A stretch of 64,000 nt of DNA from Proteobacteria bacterium SG_bin9 (GTDB lineage Bacteria > Pseudomonadota > Alphaproteobacteria > Rhizobiales > Xanthobacteraceae). The stretch spans positions 1-64,000 of the forward strand of contig LWDM01000029.1 of NCBI GenBank assembly GCA_002083525.1, written 5' to 3'. Position numbers and translations under genes: made by a program. Under the pieces are notes generated by a model. The model did not search any database. It was not told the DNA's origin and saw only the letters and a program-made list of their open reading frames with translations. Positions within the stretch are counted from its first letter, which is position 1; each line of letters opens with the position of its first letter. Shown in pieces: positions 43,773 through 52,013 of this stretch.

Positions 43773-45254
43773 TCAAAGACCGAGTTTGCTCTTGAGCAGA
43801 TCGTTGACGGCCTGCGGATTAACCTTACCGCCGGACGCTTTCATCACCTGACCGACGAACCAGCCCATCAGTTGCGGCTTCGCACGCGCCTGTTCGGCCT
43901 TGTCGGGATTGGCGGCGATGATCTCGTCGACCGCCTTCTCGATCGCACCCATGTCGGTGACTTGCTTCATGCCGCGGCTCTCGACGAGCGCGCGCGGATC
44001 GCCGCCTTCAGTCCAGACGATCTCGAACAAGTCCTTGGCGATCTTGCCGGAAATCGTCGCCTCGCCGATCAGATCGACGATCGCACCGAGCTGCGCTGCC
44101 GATACCGGCGACGTGGCGATGTCCTTGCTCTCCTGGTTCAGGCGGCCGAACAGTTCGTTGATCACCCAGTTGGCGGCTAGCTTGCCATCACGCTTGCGAT
44201 CGGCGAGCGCAGCCAGCACCGCTTCATAGAACGCCGCGCTCTCGCGCTCGGCAACCAGGACACCCGCATCATAGGGCGACAGGCTGAAGTCGCCGATGAA
44301 GCGCGCCTTCTTCTGGTCGGGCAGTTCCGGCAACGCTGACTTCAGCTCGTCAACGAAGCTCTGACTGAATTCCAGCGGCAGCAGGTCGGGATCGGGGAAG
44401 TAGCGGTAGTCGTGCGCCTCTTCCTTTGAACGCATCGAGCGGGTTTCGCCCTTGTTCGGGTCGAACAGCCGCGTTTCCTGATCGATCTGACCGCCATCCT
44501 CGATGATATCGATCTGGCGGCGCGCTTCGTACTCGATCGCCTGGCCGATGAAGCGGATCGAGTTGACGTTCTTGATCTCACAGCGGGTGCCGAATGGCGC
44601 GCCGGGCTTGCGCACCGAGACGTTGACGTCCGCGCGCAGGTTGCCCTTTTCCATGTCGCCGTCGCAGGTGCCGAGGTAGCGCAGGATCGACCGCAGCTTC
44701 GACACATAGGCCTTGGCCTCGTCGGCCGAACGCATATCCGGCTTGGAGACGATCTCCATCAACGCGACACCGGAACGGTTGAGGTCGACGTACGAACTCG
44801 ACGGGTGCTGGTCGTGTAGCAATTTGCCGGCATCCTGCTCCAGATGCAGCCGCTCGATGCCGACCGACACCGTCTCGCCGTTCTCGAGATCGATGACGAC
44901 CTCGCCCTCGCCGACCACCGGCGATTTGAACTGGCTGATCTGATAGCCCTGCGGCAGATCGGGATAGAAATAGTTCTTCCGGTCGAAGGTCGACTTCAGG
45001 TTGATCTTGGCGTTCAGCCCGAGCCCGGTGCGAACCGCCTGGCGGACGCATTCCTCGTTGATCACCGGCAGCATGCCCGGCATCGCCGTATCGACGAGCG
45101 AGACGTGGGCGTTCGGCGCACCGCCGAACTCGGTCGAGGCGCCTGAGAACAGCTTTGAGTTCGACGTCACCTGGGCATGGACTTCGAGCCCGATGACCAT
45201 CTCCCAGTCGCCGGTCGCGCCCTTGAGCAGCTTCGATTTCACGGGTGCGTTCAT
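43773..45254 (-). CDS. gatB: Asp-tRNA(Asn)/Glu-tRNA(Gln) amidotransferase subunit B
   Basis: Binds misacylated tRNA and its 3' end and activates Glu or Asp in the GatCAB enzyme that makes Gln-tRNA(Gln) and Asn-tRNA(Asn). The 493-residue protein from ATG 45254 contains WEMVIGLEVHAQVTSNSKLF, the kinase-like MPGMLPVINEECVRQAVRTG, and DLNRSGVALMEIVSKPDMRS. The C-terminal YqeY-like tail ends in GWFVGQVMKASGGKVNPQAV. Upstream frame to 45392 is unrelated. It is separated from gatCA by a methyltransferase gene on the other strand. Confidence 0.96.
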   Translation of the reverse strand: MNAPVKSKLLKGATGDWEMVIGLEVHAQVTSNSKLFSGASTEFGGAPNAHVSLVDTAMPGMLPVINEECVRQAVRTGLGLNAKINLKSTFDRKNYFYPDLPQGYQISQFKSPVVGEGEVVIDLENGETVSVGIERLHLEQDAGKLLHDQHPSSSYVDLNRSGVALMEIVSKPDMRSADEAKAYVSKLRSILRYLGTCDGDMEKGNLRADVNVSVRKPGAPFGTRCEIKNVNSIRFIGQAIEYEARRQIDIIEDGGQIDQETRLFDPNKGETRSMRSKEEAHDYRYFPDPDLLPLEFSQSFVDELKSALPELPDQKKARFIGDFSLSPYDAGVLVAERESAAFYEAVLAALADRKRDGKLAANWVINELFGRLNQESKDIATSPVSAAQLGAIVDLIGEATISGKIAKDLFEIVWTEGGDPRALVESRGMKQVTDMGAIEKAVDEIIAANPDKAEQARAKPQLMGWFVGQVMKASGGKVNPQAVNDLLKSKLGL

Positions 45255-45436
45255 GTCTCGCTCAACGCCTCTCGGTAGGCGACGAGTCGGGCCGCCTAAA
45301 AAGGTTTGGAATATCTGTGGTTTCGCCCGAAAGGGACGCCTGTTATCTATCAGCCTTCGCTCGCGAGGTCGAGAGACCGCGCTCCACCGCAAACAGATGA
45401 CTCATCTGCCCTTTTCGCCACCACGCCGGCTGCATC

Positions 45437-46873
45437 ATGACGAACGACCTCACGATCCGCATGCACGACGGGACGATCGTCGCGGTACCCGCCGATCTGA
45501 ATGCGATCACGACGTATGTCCTGCTCGAGCAGGAGCGCTGGTTCGAGAAGGAGCCTGACTTTCTGGCCGCCTGGCTGAAGCCGGGGATGACCGTCATCGA
45601 CATCGGCGCCAACCTCGGGCTCTACAGCCTGCCGATGGCGCGGCAGGCCGGGCCTGACGGCAACGTCTTTGCCTACGAGCCGGGCAGCGACACGCGCCGC
45701 CGCCTCACCGCCAGCAAGGCGGCGAATGGGGCTTCGAACCTGCACATCCTTGCCTCAGCGCTCTCCGATAGCGTCCGCGAAGGCCGCCTCGCCTTCGGCA
45801 CATCGAGCGAACTCAATGCACTCGGCGACGGCGGCGACGGCGAGGCTGTGCAGATCACCACCCTCGACGCCGAAGACAGTGCGCGGCAATGGCAGAGCGT
45901 CGATTTCATCAAGATCGATGCCGAGGGCGAGGAAGAGCGCATCCTCAATGGCGGCGCGGCGTTCTTCGCCAAGCATTTGCCGCTGGTCATGTTCGAGGTG
46001 AAGGCGGGCGACGCCAGCAACGCGAGCCTGCGCGCCGCCTTCGCGGCGAAAGGTTTTGGCATTTACCGGCTGCTCCCAGGCGCGCCGGTCCTCGTGCCAT
46101 TCGCGTTGACCGAACAGGTCGACAATTACGAACTCAATCTGTTTGCCGCCATGCCGCCGCGCGCTGCGGCGCTCGCGCGTGACGGACTGCTGGTGGATCG
46201 GATTGAGTCATGGCACGGCGCGCAGGCGCCCGATCCACTGGCCCTCCTGCGCAGCCAGGCTTTCGGCCCCGCGATCCTGCAGCTCGCCGGTAACGCTCCG
46301 GCCGATCCCTCCTACCTTCAGGCGTTGGCGGCCTATGCCGCATGGCGCTCACCCGATGTGCCGTTGCCCCAGCGCTGCGCCGCATTGGCCTTTGCCTATG
46401 AAACGGTGCTGACCGCTTGCGAAAAGCAGCCGGCCCTCGCGCGCCTCTCGACGCTTGCGCGGATCGCCAGCGAATTCGGCATGCGTGGCATCGCTGGCTA
46501 CGCGCTGAAGACGATCAGCGACCTGCTCCGGCGCGGTAATGCGAGATTCAACGAGCCGTTCTGGCCCGCACATCCGCGGTTCGACGCAATCGCGCCCGGA
46601 GCCAATGTCATGGAGTGGTTTGTGGTCAGCTCGCTCGAACGGTATGAGCAGCTCGCCGCCTTCTCGTCCTTGTTCGGCACGTCGGCAGTCGATCTCGACT
46701 GGCTGAGCAAGCAGCCGCTGGCTTCCACCGAAATGGAACGGCGGCGCATTCTGAAGCGCGCCCTCTCGAGATCAGGCGCGGTGATTACCGAGAAGCTGTC
46801 GAAGGTTGCTCCGGATCATCTCAATGCGGCGATCTGGGCCGCGGGCAACGTGCCGGGGACGACCGTCCGTTAA
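45437..46873 (+). CDS. FkbM-family methyltransferase with unassigned C-terminal half
   Basis: 478-residue protein. The N-terminal half (about 45-235) is an FkbM methyltransferase: VIDIGANLGLYSLPMARQAG (SAM motif), FAYEPGSDTRRRL, and the family signature VDFIKIDAEGEEERILNGG. The C-terminal half (about 240-478) is helical and contains no motif I recognise. Typical FkbM proteins are about 250 residues, so this is a fusion or a distinct long form. Substrate unknown; relatives methylate sugars or small molecules. It sits on the plus strand between gatB and gatA. Its stop overlaps the gatA stop by 4 bp. Confidence 0.85.
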   Translation: MTNDLTIRMHDGTIVAVPADLNAITTYVLLEQERWFEKEPDFLAAWLKPGMTVIDIGANLGLYSLPMARQAGPDGNVFAYEPGSDTRRRLTASKAANGASNLHILASALSDSVREGRLAFGTSSELNALGDGGDGEAVQITTLDAEDSARQWQSVDFIKIDAEGEEERILNGGAAFFAKHLPLVMFEVKAGDASNASLRAAFAAKGFGIYRLLPGAPVLVPFALTEQVDNYELNLFAAMPPRAAALARDGLLVDRIESWHGAQAPDPLALLRSQAFGPAILQLAGNAPADPSYLQALAAYAAWRSPDVPLPQRCAALAFAYETVLTACEKQPALARLSTLARIASEFGMRGIAGYALKTISDLLRRGNARFNEPFWPAHPRFDAIAPGANVMEWFVVSSLERYEQLAAFSSLFGTSAVDLDWLSKQPLASTEMERRRILKRALSRSGAVITEKLSKVAPDHLNAAIWAAGNVPGTTVR

Positions 46874-48351
46874 ACCCACCACTTCGCCGGCGGCGTGAAG
46901 CGGCCTGCTGCCTGCTCGATCACCTCGCCGAGCGAGAACAGCGTCTCCTCCTCGAACGGACGGCCGATCAGCTGCAGCCCGAGCGGCAACCCTTGCCCGT
47001 CGGTGCCCGCAGGAACTGCGATGCCCGGAAGCCCGGCCATGTTCACCGTCACCGTGAAGATGTCGTTGAGGTACATCTCGACCGGGTCGGCATTGCCCTT
47101 CTCGCCGATCGCAAACGCCGCCGAGGGCGTCGCCGGCGTCAGCAATGCCTGCACGCCCTGCGCGAAGCAGTCCTCGAAGTCCTTCTTGATCAGGGTGCGG
47201 ACCTTCTGCGCGCGCAGGTAGTACGCATCGTAGTAACCGGCCGAGAGCACATAGGTGCCGATCATGATGCGGCGGCGGACTTCCGCGCCAAAGCCTTCGG
47301 CGCGGGTGTTCTCGTACATCTCGATGATGTTGCGGCCGGAGACGCGCTTGCCGTATCGCACGCCGTCATAGCGCGCGAGGTTCGACGAGGCTTCGGCGGG
47401 CGCGACGATGTAATACGCGGGTAGCGCGTACTTCGTGTGCGGCAGCGACACGTCGATCATCTCGGCACCAGCCGCCTTCAGCCAATCGATGCCCTGCTTC
47501 CAGAGCTTCTCGATTTCGTCGGGCATGCCGTCGAGCCGGTATTCCTTCGGAATGCCGATCTTCATGCCTTTGACGGACTTGCCGAGCGCCTTCTCGTAGT
47601 CCGGCACCGGCAGATCGACCGAAGTCGTGTCCTTCGGATCGTGACCGGCCATCGACCGCATCAGGATCGCCGTGTCGCGCACGGTCTTGCCGATCGGCCC
47701 CGCCTGATCGAGCGACGACGCGAACGCGACGATGCCCCAGCGCGAGCAGCGGCCGTAGGTCGGCTTCAACCCGACGATGCCGGCAAACGACGCGGGCTGG
47801 CGGATCGAGCCGCCGGTGTCGGTCGCGGTTGCGCCGAGGCAGAGGTTGGCCGCCACCGCCGACGCCGAACCGCCCGACGAGCCGCCCGGCACGAGCTTCG
47901 CATCCGAACCGTTGCGCCGCCAGGGATTGGTCACCGGGCCGAAGCACGAAGTCTCGTTCGACGAGCCCATGGCGAACTCGTCGTTGTTGAGCTTGCCCAG
48001 CATGACCGCGCCATCGCGCCAGAGCTGCGCGGTGACGGTGGACTCATACTGCGGCTTGAAGTCGCCGAGGATGTTCGAACAGGCGGTGGTGCGAACGCCC
48101 TTGGTCGCGAACAGATCCTTGATGCCGAGCGGGATGCCGCCGAGCGGTCCGCCATCGCCCTTGGCGAGCTTCGCATCGGCATCCTTCGCCATCGCCCGCG
48201 CCTGCTCCGGCGTTTCGAGCACATAGGCGTTGAGCACGCGCGCCTTCTCCATCGCGGCGAGATGCGCGTCGGTCAGTTCGGCCGACGTGATGGTTTTCTT
48301 CGCCAGCGCATCGCGCGCTTCGGCAAGAGTCAGGGACGTCAGATCAGTCAT
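46870..48351 (-). CDS. gatA: Asp-tRNA(Asn)/Glu-tRNA(Gln) amidotransferase subunit A
   Basis: Amidase-signature glutaminase subunit that supplies ammonia to GatB. The 493-residue protein has the Ser-cisSer-Lys site: GIPLGIKDLFATKGV carries the Lys and GGSSGGSASAVAANL with TDTGGSIRQPASFAG the two serines. The C-terminal GLPGIAVPAGTDGQGLPLGL matches. It overlaps the small Cys protein gene by 4 bp upstream, so translation is coupled. It is convergent with the FkbM gene. Confidence 0.96.
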   Translation of the reverse strand: MTDLTSLTLAEARDALAKKTITSAELTDAHLAAMEKARVLNAYVLETPEQARAMAKDADAKLAKGDGGPLGGIPLGIKDLFATKGVRTTACSNILGDFKPQYESTVTAQLWRDGAVMLGKLNNDEFAMGSSNETSCFGPVTNPWRRNGSDAKLVPGGSSGGSASAVAANLCLGATATDTGGSIRQPASFAGIVGLKPTYGRCSRWGIVAFASSLDQAGPIGKTVRDTAILMRSMAGHDPKDTTSVDLPVPDYEKALGKSVKGMKIGIPKEYRLDGMPDEIEKLWKQGIDWLKAAGAEMIDVSLPHTKYALPAYYIVAPAEASSNLARYDGVRYGKRVSGRNIIEMYENTRAEGFGAEVRRRIMIGTYVLSAGYYDAYYLRAQKVRTLIKKDFEDCFAQGVQALLTPATPSAAFAIGEKGNADPVEMYLNDIFTVTVNMAGLPGIAVPAGTDGQGLPLGLQLIGRPFEEETLFSLGEVIEQAAGRFTPPAKWWV

Positions 48352-48584
48352 TCATCAACCGGATCACAGGAGAAGGGATTTTTCGGGGGCTTGCGCGCGG
48401 GCGCGGCACCTGAGGTGTAGTGAACGGAGAGCGTGGTGTCTTCAACCTTGGCGTTCGCCATCATCGCATCGAGCGCCGCATCCATTGCCTTGTCCGGATC
48501 GGCGGCGCCGCCCTGCTTCTGCATGGCGTCGAGGTACGCCATGTAGGCTTCGTAGGCGGCATCGTCGTTGCAAAGGATGCACAT
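48348..48584 (-). CDS. Small cysteine-containing protein between gatC and gatA
   Basis: 78 residues, unrecognised. Starts MCILCNDDAAYEAYMAYLD, with a CxxC at the very N-terminus, then a helical stretch and a C-terminal FSCDPVDE with a third cysteine. The CxxC-plus-Cys pattern could bind a metal. ATGA overlap with gatA and 13 bp spacing from gatC place it firmly in the gatC-gatA transcript. I cannot link it to amidotransferase function except by position. Confidence 0.75.
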   Translation of the reverse strand: MCILCNDDAAYEAYMAYLDAMQKQGGAADPDKAMDAALDAMMANAKVEDTTLSVHYTSGAAPARKPPKNPFSCDPVDE

Positions 48585-48597
48585 CGAACGGCCTGCG

Positions 48598-48885
48598 TTA
48601 CTCGACCACCTTCGGGACCAGGAAGAAGTGATCCGCCGTCTCCGGCGCGTTCGCCAGCACCGCGTCCGGCATCTCGCCGTCGTTCACCACGTCGGCGCGC
48701 TTCTTCATCGCCATCGGCGTCACCGATGTCATCGGCTCGACGCCCTCGACGTTCACCTCCTGCAGCTGCTCGACGAACGCCAGCATGGCGTTGATCTCGC
48801 CGGTCAGGTGCTCGACCTCGCTGTCCTTGATCGCGATCCGGGCCAGATGGGCGATCCGGCGGGTGGTGGCTGCATCGACTGACAT
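48598..48885 (-). CDS. gatC: Asp-tRNA(Asn)/Glu-tRNA(Gln) amidotransferase subunit C
   Basis: Small linker subunit of GatCAB. The 95-residue protein from ATG 48885 starts MSVDAATTRRIAHLARIAIK, then EVEHLTGEINAMLAFVEQLQ and VNVEGVEPMTSVTPMAMKKR, then ADVVNDGEMPDAVLANAP, the full family pattern. The frame extends to 48966 but the extra 27 residues run through the REP-like repeat and look non-coding. It heads the gatC-(small protein)-gatA operon. Confidence 0.95.
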   Translation of the reverse strand: MSVDAATTRRIAHLARIAIKDSEVEHLTGEINAMLAFVEQLQEVNVEGVEPMTSVTPMAMKKRADVVNDGEMPDAVLANAPETADHFFLVPKVVE

Positions 48886-48906
48886 ATAATGGCTCGACGG
48901 GCTGGC

Positions 48907-48955
48907 GCGCGTATTCCGCAAAAGTGGGTACCGGTTTTGCGACCAGAATACGCGC
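48907..48955 (+). repeat. REP-like palindromic element A
   Basis: Imperfect hairpin: outer arm GCGCGTATTC (48907-48916) pairs with GAATACGCGC (48946-48955), inner arm CGCAAAA (48917-48923) pairs with TTTTGCG (48935-48941), with an ACCA bulge and loop GTGGGTACCGG (48924-48934). It lies in the leader of gatC. The same loop recurs inverted in element B. Confidence 0.85.
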
Positions 48956-49041
48956 AAAACCAACAACCACCGATTCAGCCCGCCCTATAGCGCATCGACC
49001 CGTAAAACGGGACTGAAATCGCACGCCAAAAGCTCATCTGA

Positions 49042-49086
49042 GCATGATCTTATCGGAAAACCGGTACCCACTTTTCCGGATCATGC
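49042..49086 (-). repeat. REP-like palindromic element B
   Basis: Outer arm GCATGATC (49042-49049) pairs with GATCATGC (49079-49086), inner arm CGGAAAA (49054-49060) pairs with TTTTCCG (49072-49078). The loop CCGGTACCCAC (49061-49071) is the exact reverse complement of the loop in element A. This form is widespread in Bradyrhizobium-type genomes (from memory). It lies immediately 3' of the nitronate monooxygenase gene. Confidence 0.85.
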
Positions 49087-49089
49087 CTC

Positions 49090-50169
49090 TCAAACCGCAG
49101 CCATCTGCTTCAGCCGGTGGGCGCCGGCGGCGGCCAGCGCCCGGGTCAGGTCGGCGGCGGGGGTCTCTCGTCCGAGCGGCAGGGCCTGTCCGGACCAGAG
49201 ATTGGTGAAATCGGCCTTTCCGCCCTTCTCGGCCGCAGCCTTGAGCGGCGCAAGCGCCGTTGCCGCATGCGGGAACGCTGGCGCGTCCGGCGAGAGCGGC
49301 CCGACCTCCTTCATCAGCCGGTTGGCGACGCCGCGCGCCGGCCGGCCGGTCATGACATTGGTGATCACACTTGAATCGTCCGCCGCCTCGTTCAGTGCCG
49401 CACGTCCCGCGGCGCTCACCTTGGATTCCGGGCAGCGCAGATAGGCGGAACCGATCTGCACACCGGCCGCGCCAAGCGCAAACGCAGCCGCGATGCCGCG
49501 TCCATCGGCAATGCCGCCCGCCGCGATCACCGGCACGCGCACCGCGTCCACGATCTGCGGCACCAGCGCGAACGTGCCGACTTGCGCGGCGACATCCTCG
49601 GTCAGGAACATGCCGCGATGGCCGCCGGCTTCCGCGCCCTGCGCGATGATGGCGTCGGCGCCGTTGTCCTCGAGCCACTGCGCCTCGCGCACGATGGTCG
49701 CCGACGAGATCACCACGCAGCCCGCGGCTTTGACGCGACTGAGCAGCGGCTTGTCCGGCAGACCGAAATGGAAGCTGACGACTTCAGGCTTCAGCTCTTC
49801 CACCAGTTCGCACATGGCGCCATCGAACGGCGCGCGATTGGCCGCGGCGATCGGCGCGGCGGGGTCGATGCCGTGCTCGCGATAGTACGGCGCGAGCCGC
49901 CTCTTCCACGTCGCTTCCTGTGCCGGGTTGGCATCGACAGGCTTATGAGTGAAGAAATTGAGATTGATCGGCGCGGAGACGCGCTGGCGGATAATCTGCA
50001 CCTGCTCGCGCGCCTTCTCGACCGAGATCATCGCGCACGGCAGCGAGCCGAGCGCACCGCCCTCGCAGGCGGCAATGACGATGTCCGCATCCTGCACACC
50101 GGCCATCGGCGCCTGAACGATCGGCACGCTGATCTTGAAGAGGTCGAGCAGTCTGCGGTCGGGCCACAT
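49090..50169 (-). CDS. Nitronate monooxygenase family (FMN-dependent)
   Basis: TIM-barrel flavoprotein of 359 residues, resembling nitronate monooxygenase and enoyl-ACP reductase II. N-terminal SVPIVQAPMAGVQDADIVIA, then ACEGGALGSLPC and a phosphate-binding IAQGAEAGGHRGMF; later VPVIAAGGIADGRGIAAAFA and GAAGVQIGSAYLRCPES. Start at ATG 50169 because AAGGA lies 8 nt upstream; ATG 50175 has only 3 nt. Probable oxidation of nitronates or propionate-3-nitronate detoxification. Divergent from a LysR gene that likely regulates it. Confidence 0.88.
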   Translation of the reverse strand: MWPDRRLLDLFKISVPIVQAPMAGVQDADIVIAACEGGALGSLPCAMISVEKAREQVQIIRQRVSAPINLNFFTHKPVDANPAQEATWKRRLAPYYREHGIDPAAPIAAANRAPFDGAMCELVEELKPEVVSFHFGLPDKPLLSRVKAAGCVVISSATIVREAQWLEDNGADAIIAQGAEAGGHRGMFLTEDVAAQVGTFALVPQIVDAVRVPVIAAGGIADGRGIAAAFALGAAGVQIGSAYLRCPESKVSAAGRAALNEAADDSSVITNVMTGRPARGVANRLMKEVGPLSPDAPAFPHAATALAPLKAAAEKGGKADFTNLWSGQALPLGRETPAADLTRALAAAGAHRLKQMAAV

Positions 50170-50322
50170 GAGCATTTTCCTTATTGCCAGCTGGGCAGCG
50201 CGGGTCGCCGAGCGGCGTCACGATACTGCGGGAATTCCAGCAAGCCAGCCCGAAAACGGCGTGGCTTGCATTCCGTACTGCCGAGTGTAATTTCGGAACC
50301 GTTTCTTGAAAACTGAATAAAT

Positions 50323-50339
50323 GAGAACATCATATTCTC
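50323..50339. promoter_or_regulatory. LysR-type operator candidate between nitronate monooxygenase and LysR genes
   Basis: GAGAA (50323-50327) and TTCTC (50335-50339) form a 5-bp inverted repeat with a 7-bp AT-rich spacer, 31 bp upstream of the LysR start. Its location between divergent genes and dyad form fit a LysR binding site. Assignment by position only. Confidence 0.45.
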
Positions 50340-50369
50340 GTTTCAGGAATATGTGACGGAGCCATGCCG

Positions 50370-51254
50370 ATGAACTTCGCCGATCTGCAGATATTCAAGG
50401 CCGTCGTCGACGAAGGCGGCATCGTCAAGGCGGCGCAGAAGCTGCACCGTGTGCCATCGAACATCACGACGCGCATCAAGCAGCTGGAGAGCACCGTCGG
50501 CATTCCGCTGTTTCATCGCGACCGGCAGCGCCTGCATCTGTCGCCGAGCGGCGAGCTGCTGCTTGGTTACGCCGAACGGCTAATCGGTTTGTCCGAAGAA
50601 GCCCGGAACGCACTCACCGGCACCACACCGCGCGGTGTGCTGAAGCTCGGCGCGCTGGAGAGCACGACCGCAAGCCGCCTGCCCGAACTGCTCGCAGCCT
50701 TTCATCGGCGCTATCCCGATGTGCAACTCGAACTGACCACCGGCACCAATGACGAGCTGGTCGCGGGCGTTTCAGCGCGGCGGCTCGATGCGGCGTTCAT
50801 CGCCGAACCGCCGCCGATCCGGGAACTCAGCCACCTGCCCGTCTTCCGCGAACGGCTGATGATCATCTCGAGCCTCGACCATCCTCCGATCACGAAGCCA
50901 CGCGACGTGGACGGCTTGACCCTCATCGCCTTCCCGCAGGGCTGCGCCTACCGCCGCGTACTGCAGCGCTGGCTCAAGCGCGACAGCCTCGCGGGCATGC
51001 GCGTGCTCGAATTCTCATCGTATCACGCCATCATCGCCTGCGTGGCCGCGGGTGCCGGCATCGCGCTGATGCCGGAAGCAGTGCTGGAGACGATGCCGCA
51101 GGCGCGCGTACGGCGAAACCGCATTCCCGATGCGCAGGCCCGCATCATCACGCCGCTCGTCTGGCGCGATGGGGAAATTTCTCCAGCTGTGCTCGCCCTG
51201 CGTGATCTGGTCAGCAAGTCGGCAGCCGGCAAGCTGAAGCTAGCAAAGGCCTAA
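50370..51254 (+). CDS. LysR-family transcriptional regulator (next to nitronate monooxygenase)
   Basis: Regulator of 294 residues. The N-terminal HTH reads MNFADLQIFKAVVDEGGIVK, then AAQKLHRVPSNITTRIKQLE, with the effector domain from about 90. GGAG lies 8 nt upstream of ATG 50370 but only 2 nt from ATG 50364, so the later start is preferred. Divergent from the nitronate monooxygenase gene and convergent with the small membrane protein gene (4-bp overlap of stops). It resembles the CysB/YwqM-like LysR group by its motif layout; effector unknown. Confidence 0.88.
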   Translation: MNFADLQIFKAVVDEGGIVKAAQKLHRVPSNITTRIKQLESTVGIPLFHRDRQRLHLSPSGELLLGYAERLIGLSEEARNALTGTTPRGVLKLGALESTTASRLPELLAAFHRRYPDVQLELTTGTNDELVAGVSARRLDAAFIAEPPPIRELSHLPVFRERLMIISSLDHPPITKPRDVDGLTLIAFPQGCAYRRVLQRWLKRDSLAGMRVLEFSSYHAIIACVAAGAGIALMPEAVLETMPQARVRRNRIPDAQARIITPLVWRDGEISPAVLALRDLVSKSAAGKLKLAKA

Positions 51255-51505
51255 GCCGGCACTGCCCGAACGCTCAACCAGCGCCGCAGCGCCACCACGG
51301 CCCAGATCGCTTCGACGACGCCGAACGGCCATGCGCCCTGCAGGAAGCCGTAGACCGAGCCGAGCGCGCACGCGCCCGCGAAGGCCAGCACGAACCAATG
51401 GCTCCGGTCCTCCAGCGCATAGCAGACCAGCATCGCGGTGACGGCGAACAGGCCGAACCAGGTGAGTGCATCCATTTTCAAGCTGCTTTCGCTGTTGGGA
51501 CTCAT
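51251..51505 (-). CDS. Small membrane protein, 84 residues
   Basis: Unrecognised. Two or three hydrophobic helices (LTWFGLFAVTAMLVCYAL, WFVLAFAGACALGSVYGF, GVVEAIWAVVALRRW). ATG 51505 gives 84 residues; an internal ATG at 51475 (MDALTWFGLFAV) is equally plausible and starts right at the first helix. Convergent with the LysR gene (overlapping stops) and divergent from ruvX. No functional motif. Confidence 0.65.
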   Translation of the reverse strand: MSPNSESSLKMDALTWFGLFAVTAMLVCYALEDRSHWFVLAFAGACALGSVYGFLQGAWPFGVVEAIWAVVALRRWLSVRAVPA

Positions 51506-51530
51506 CGACAGCGCATGTTAAGCGAAGCCG

Positions 51531-52010
51531 ATGCCCGCTCCCATCCACCCTCTGGTTGAAGCCGCCGCCATTTGGCCCGCGCGCGGCGCGCTGATCGGCC
51601 TCGACCTCGGCACCAAGACCATCGGCGTCGCGGTATGCGACCCCGATCGCAAGGTGGCGACCGGCGTCGAGACCATTCGGACGACGAAGTTCACCAGCGA
51701 TGCGGCGCGTCTGCTGGCGTTGGCCACCGAGCGCAGCGCGGTCGGCATCGTCCTCGGCCTGCCCATCAATATGGACGGCAGCGAAGGCCCGCGGGCGCAG
51801 TCGACCCGCGCCTTCGCCCGCAACCTTGCCCGCCTCACCGAGCTGCCGATCGGCCTGTGGGACGAACGGCTCTCCACCGCGGCCGTCGAACGCGAACTGA
51901 TCGCCAACGATGTCAGCCGCGCCAAGCGCGCGCAGGTGATCGACGAGCACGCCGCGATCTTCATCTTGCAGGGCGCACTCGACCGTCTCGCCACGCTTAG
52001 CAAAAGTTAG
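51531..52010 (+). CDS. ruvX: Putative pre-16S rRNA nuclease / Holliday junction resolvase YqgF (RuvX)
   Basis: RNase H-fold nuclease, 159 residues, implicated in 16S rRNA 5'-end maturation. The pattern GALIGLDLGTKTIGVAVCDP carries the first catalytic Asp, IVLGLPINMDGSEGPRAQST the second region, and LWDERLSTAAVERELI the Glu; AQVIDEHAAIFILQGAL ends with the last Asp. It begins within a small divergent promoter region after the small membrane protein gene and is followed by the AEC transporter at +3 bp. Confidence 0.92.
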   Translation: MPAPIHPLVEAAAIWPARGALIGLDLGTKTIGVAVCDPDRKVATGVETIRTTKFTSDAARLLALATERSAVGIVLGLPINMDGSEGPRAQSTRAFARNLARLTELPIGLWDERLSTAAVERELIANDVSRAKRAQVIDEHAAIFILQGALDRLATLSKS

Positions 52011-52013
52011 ACC

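Noticed and set aside
43606..43851. 81-codon plus frame into gatB
   Set aside because: Antisense to the end of gatB and in a region of runs of A; no motif.
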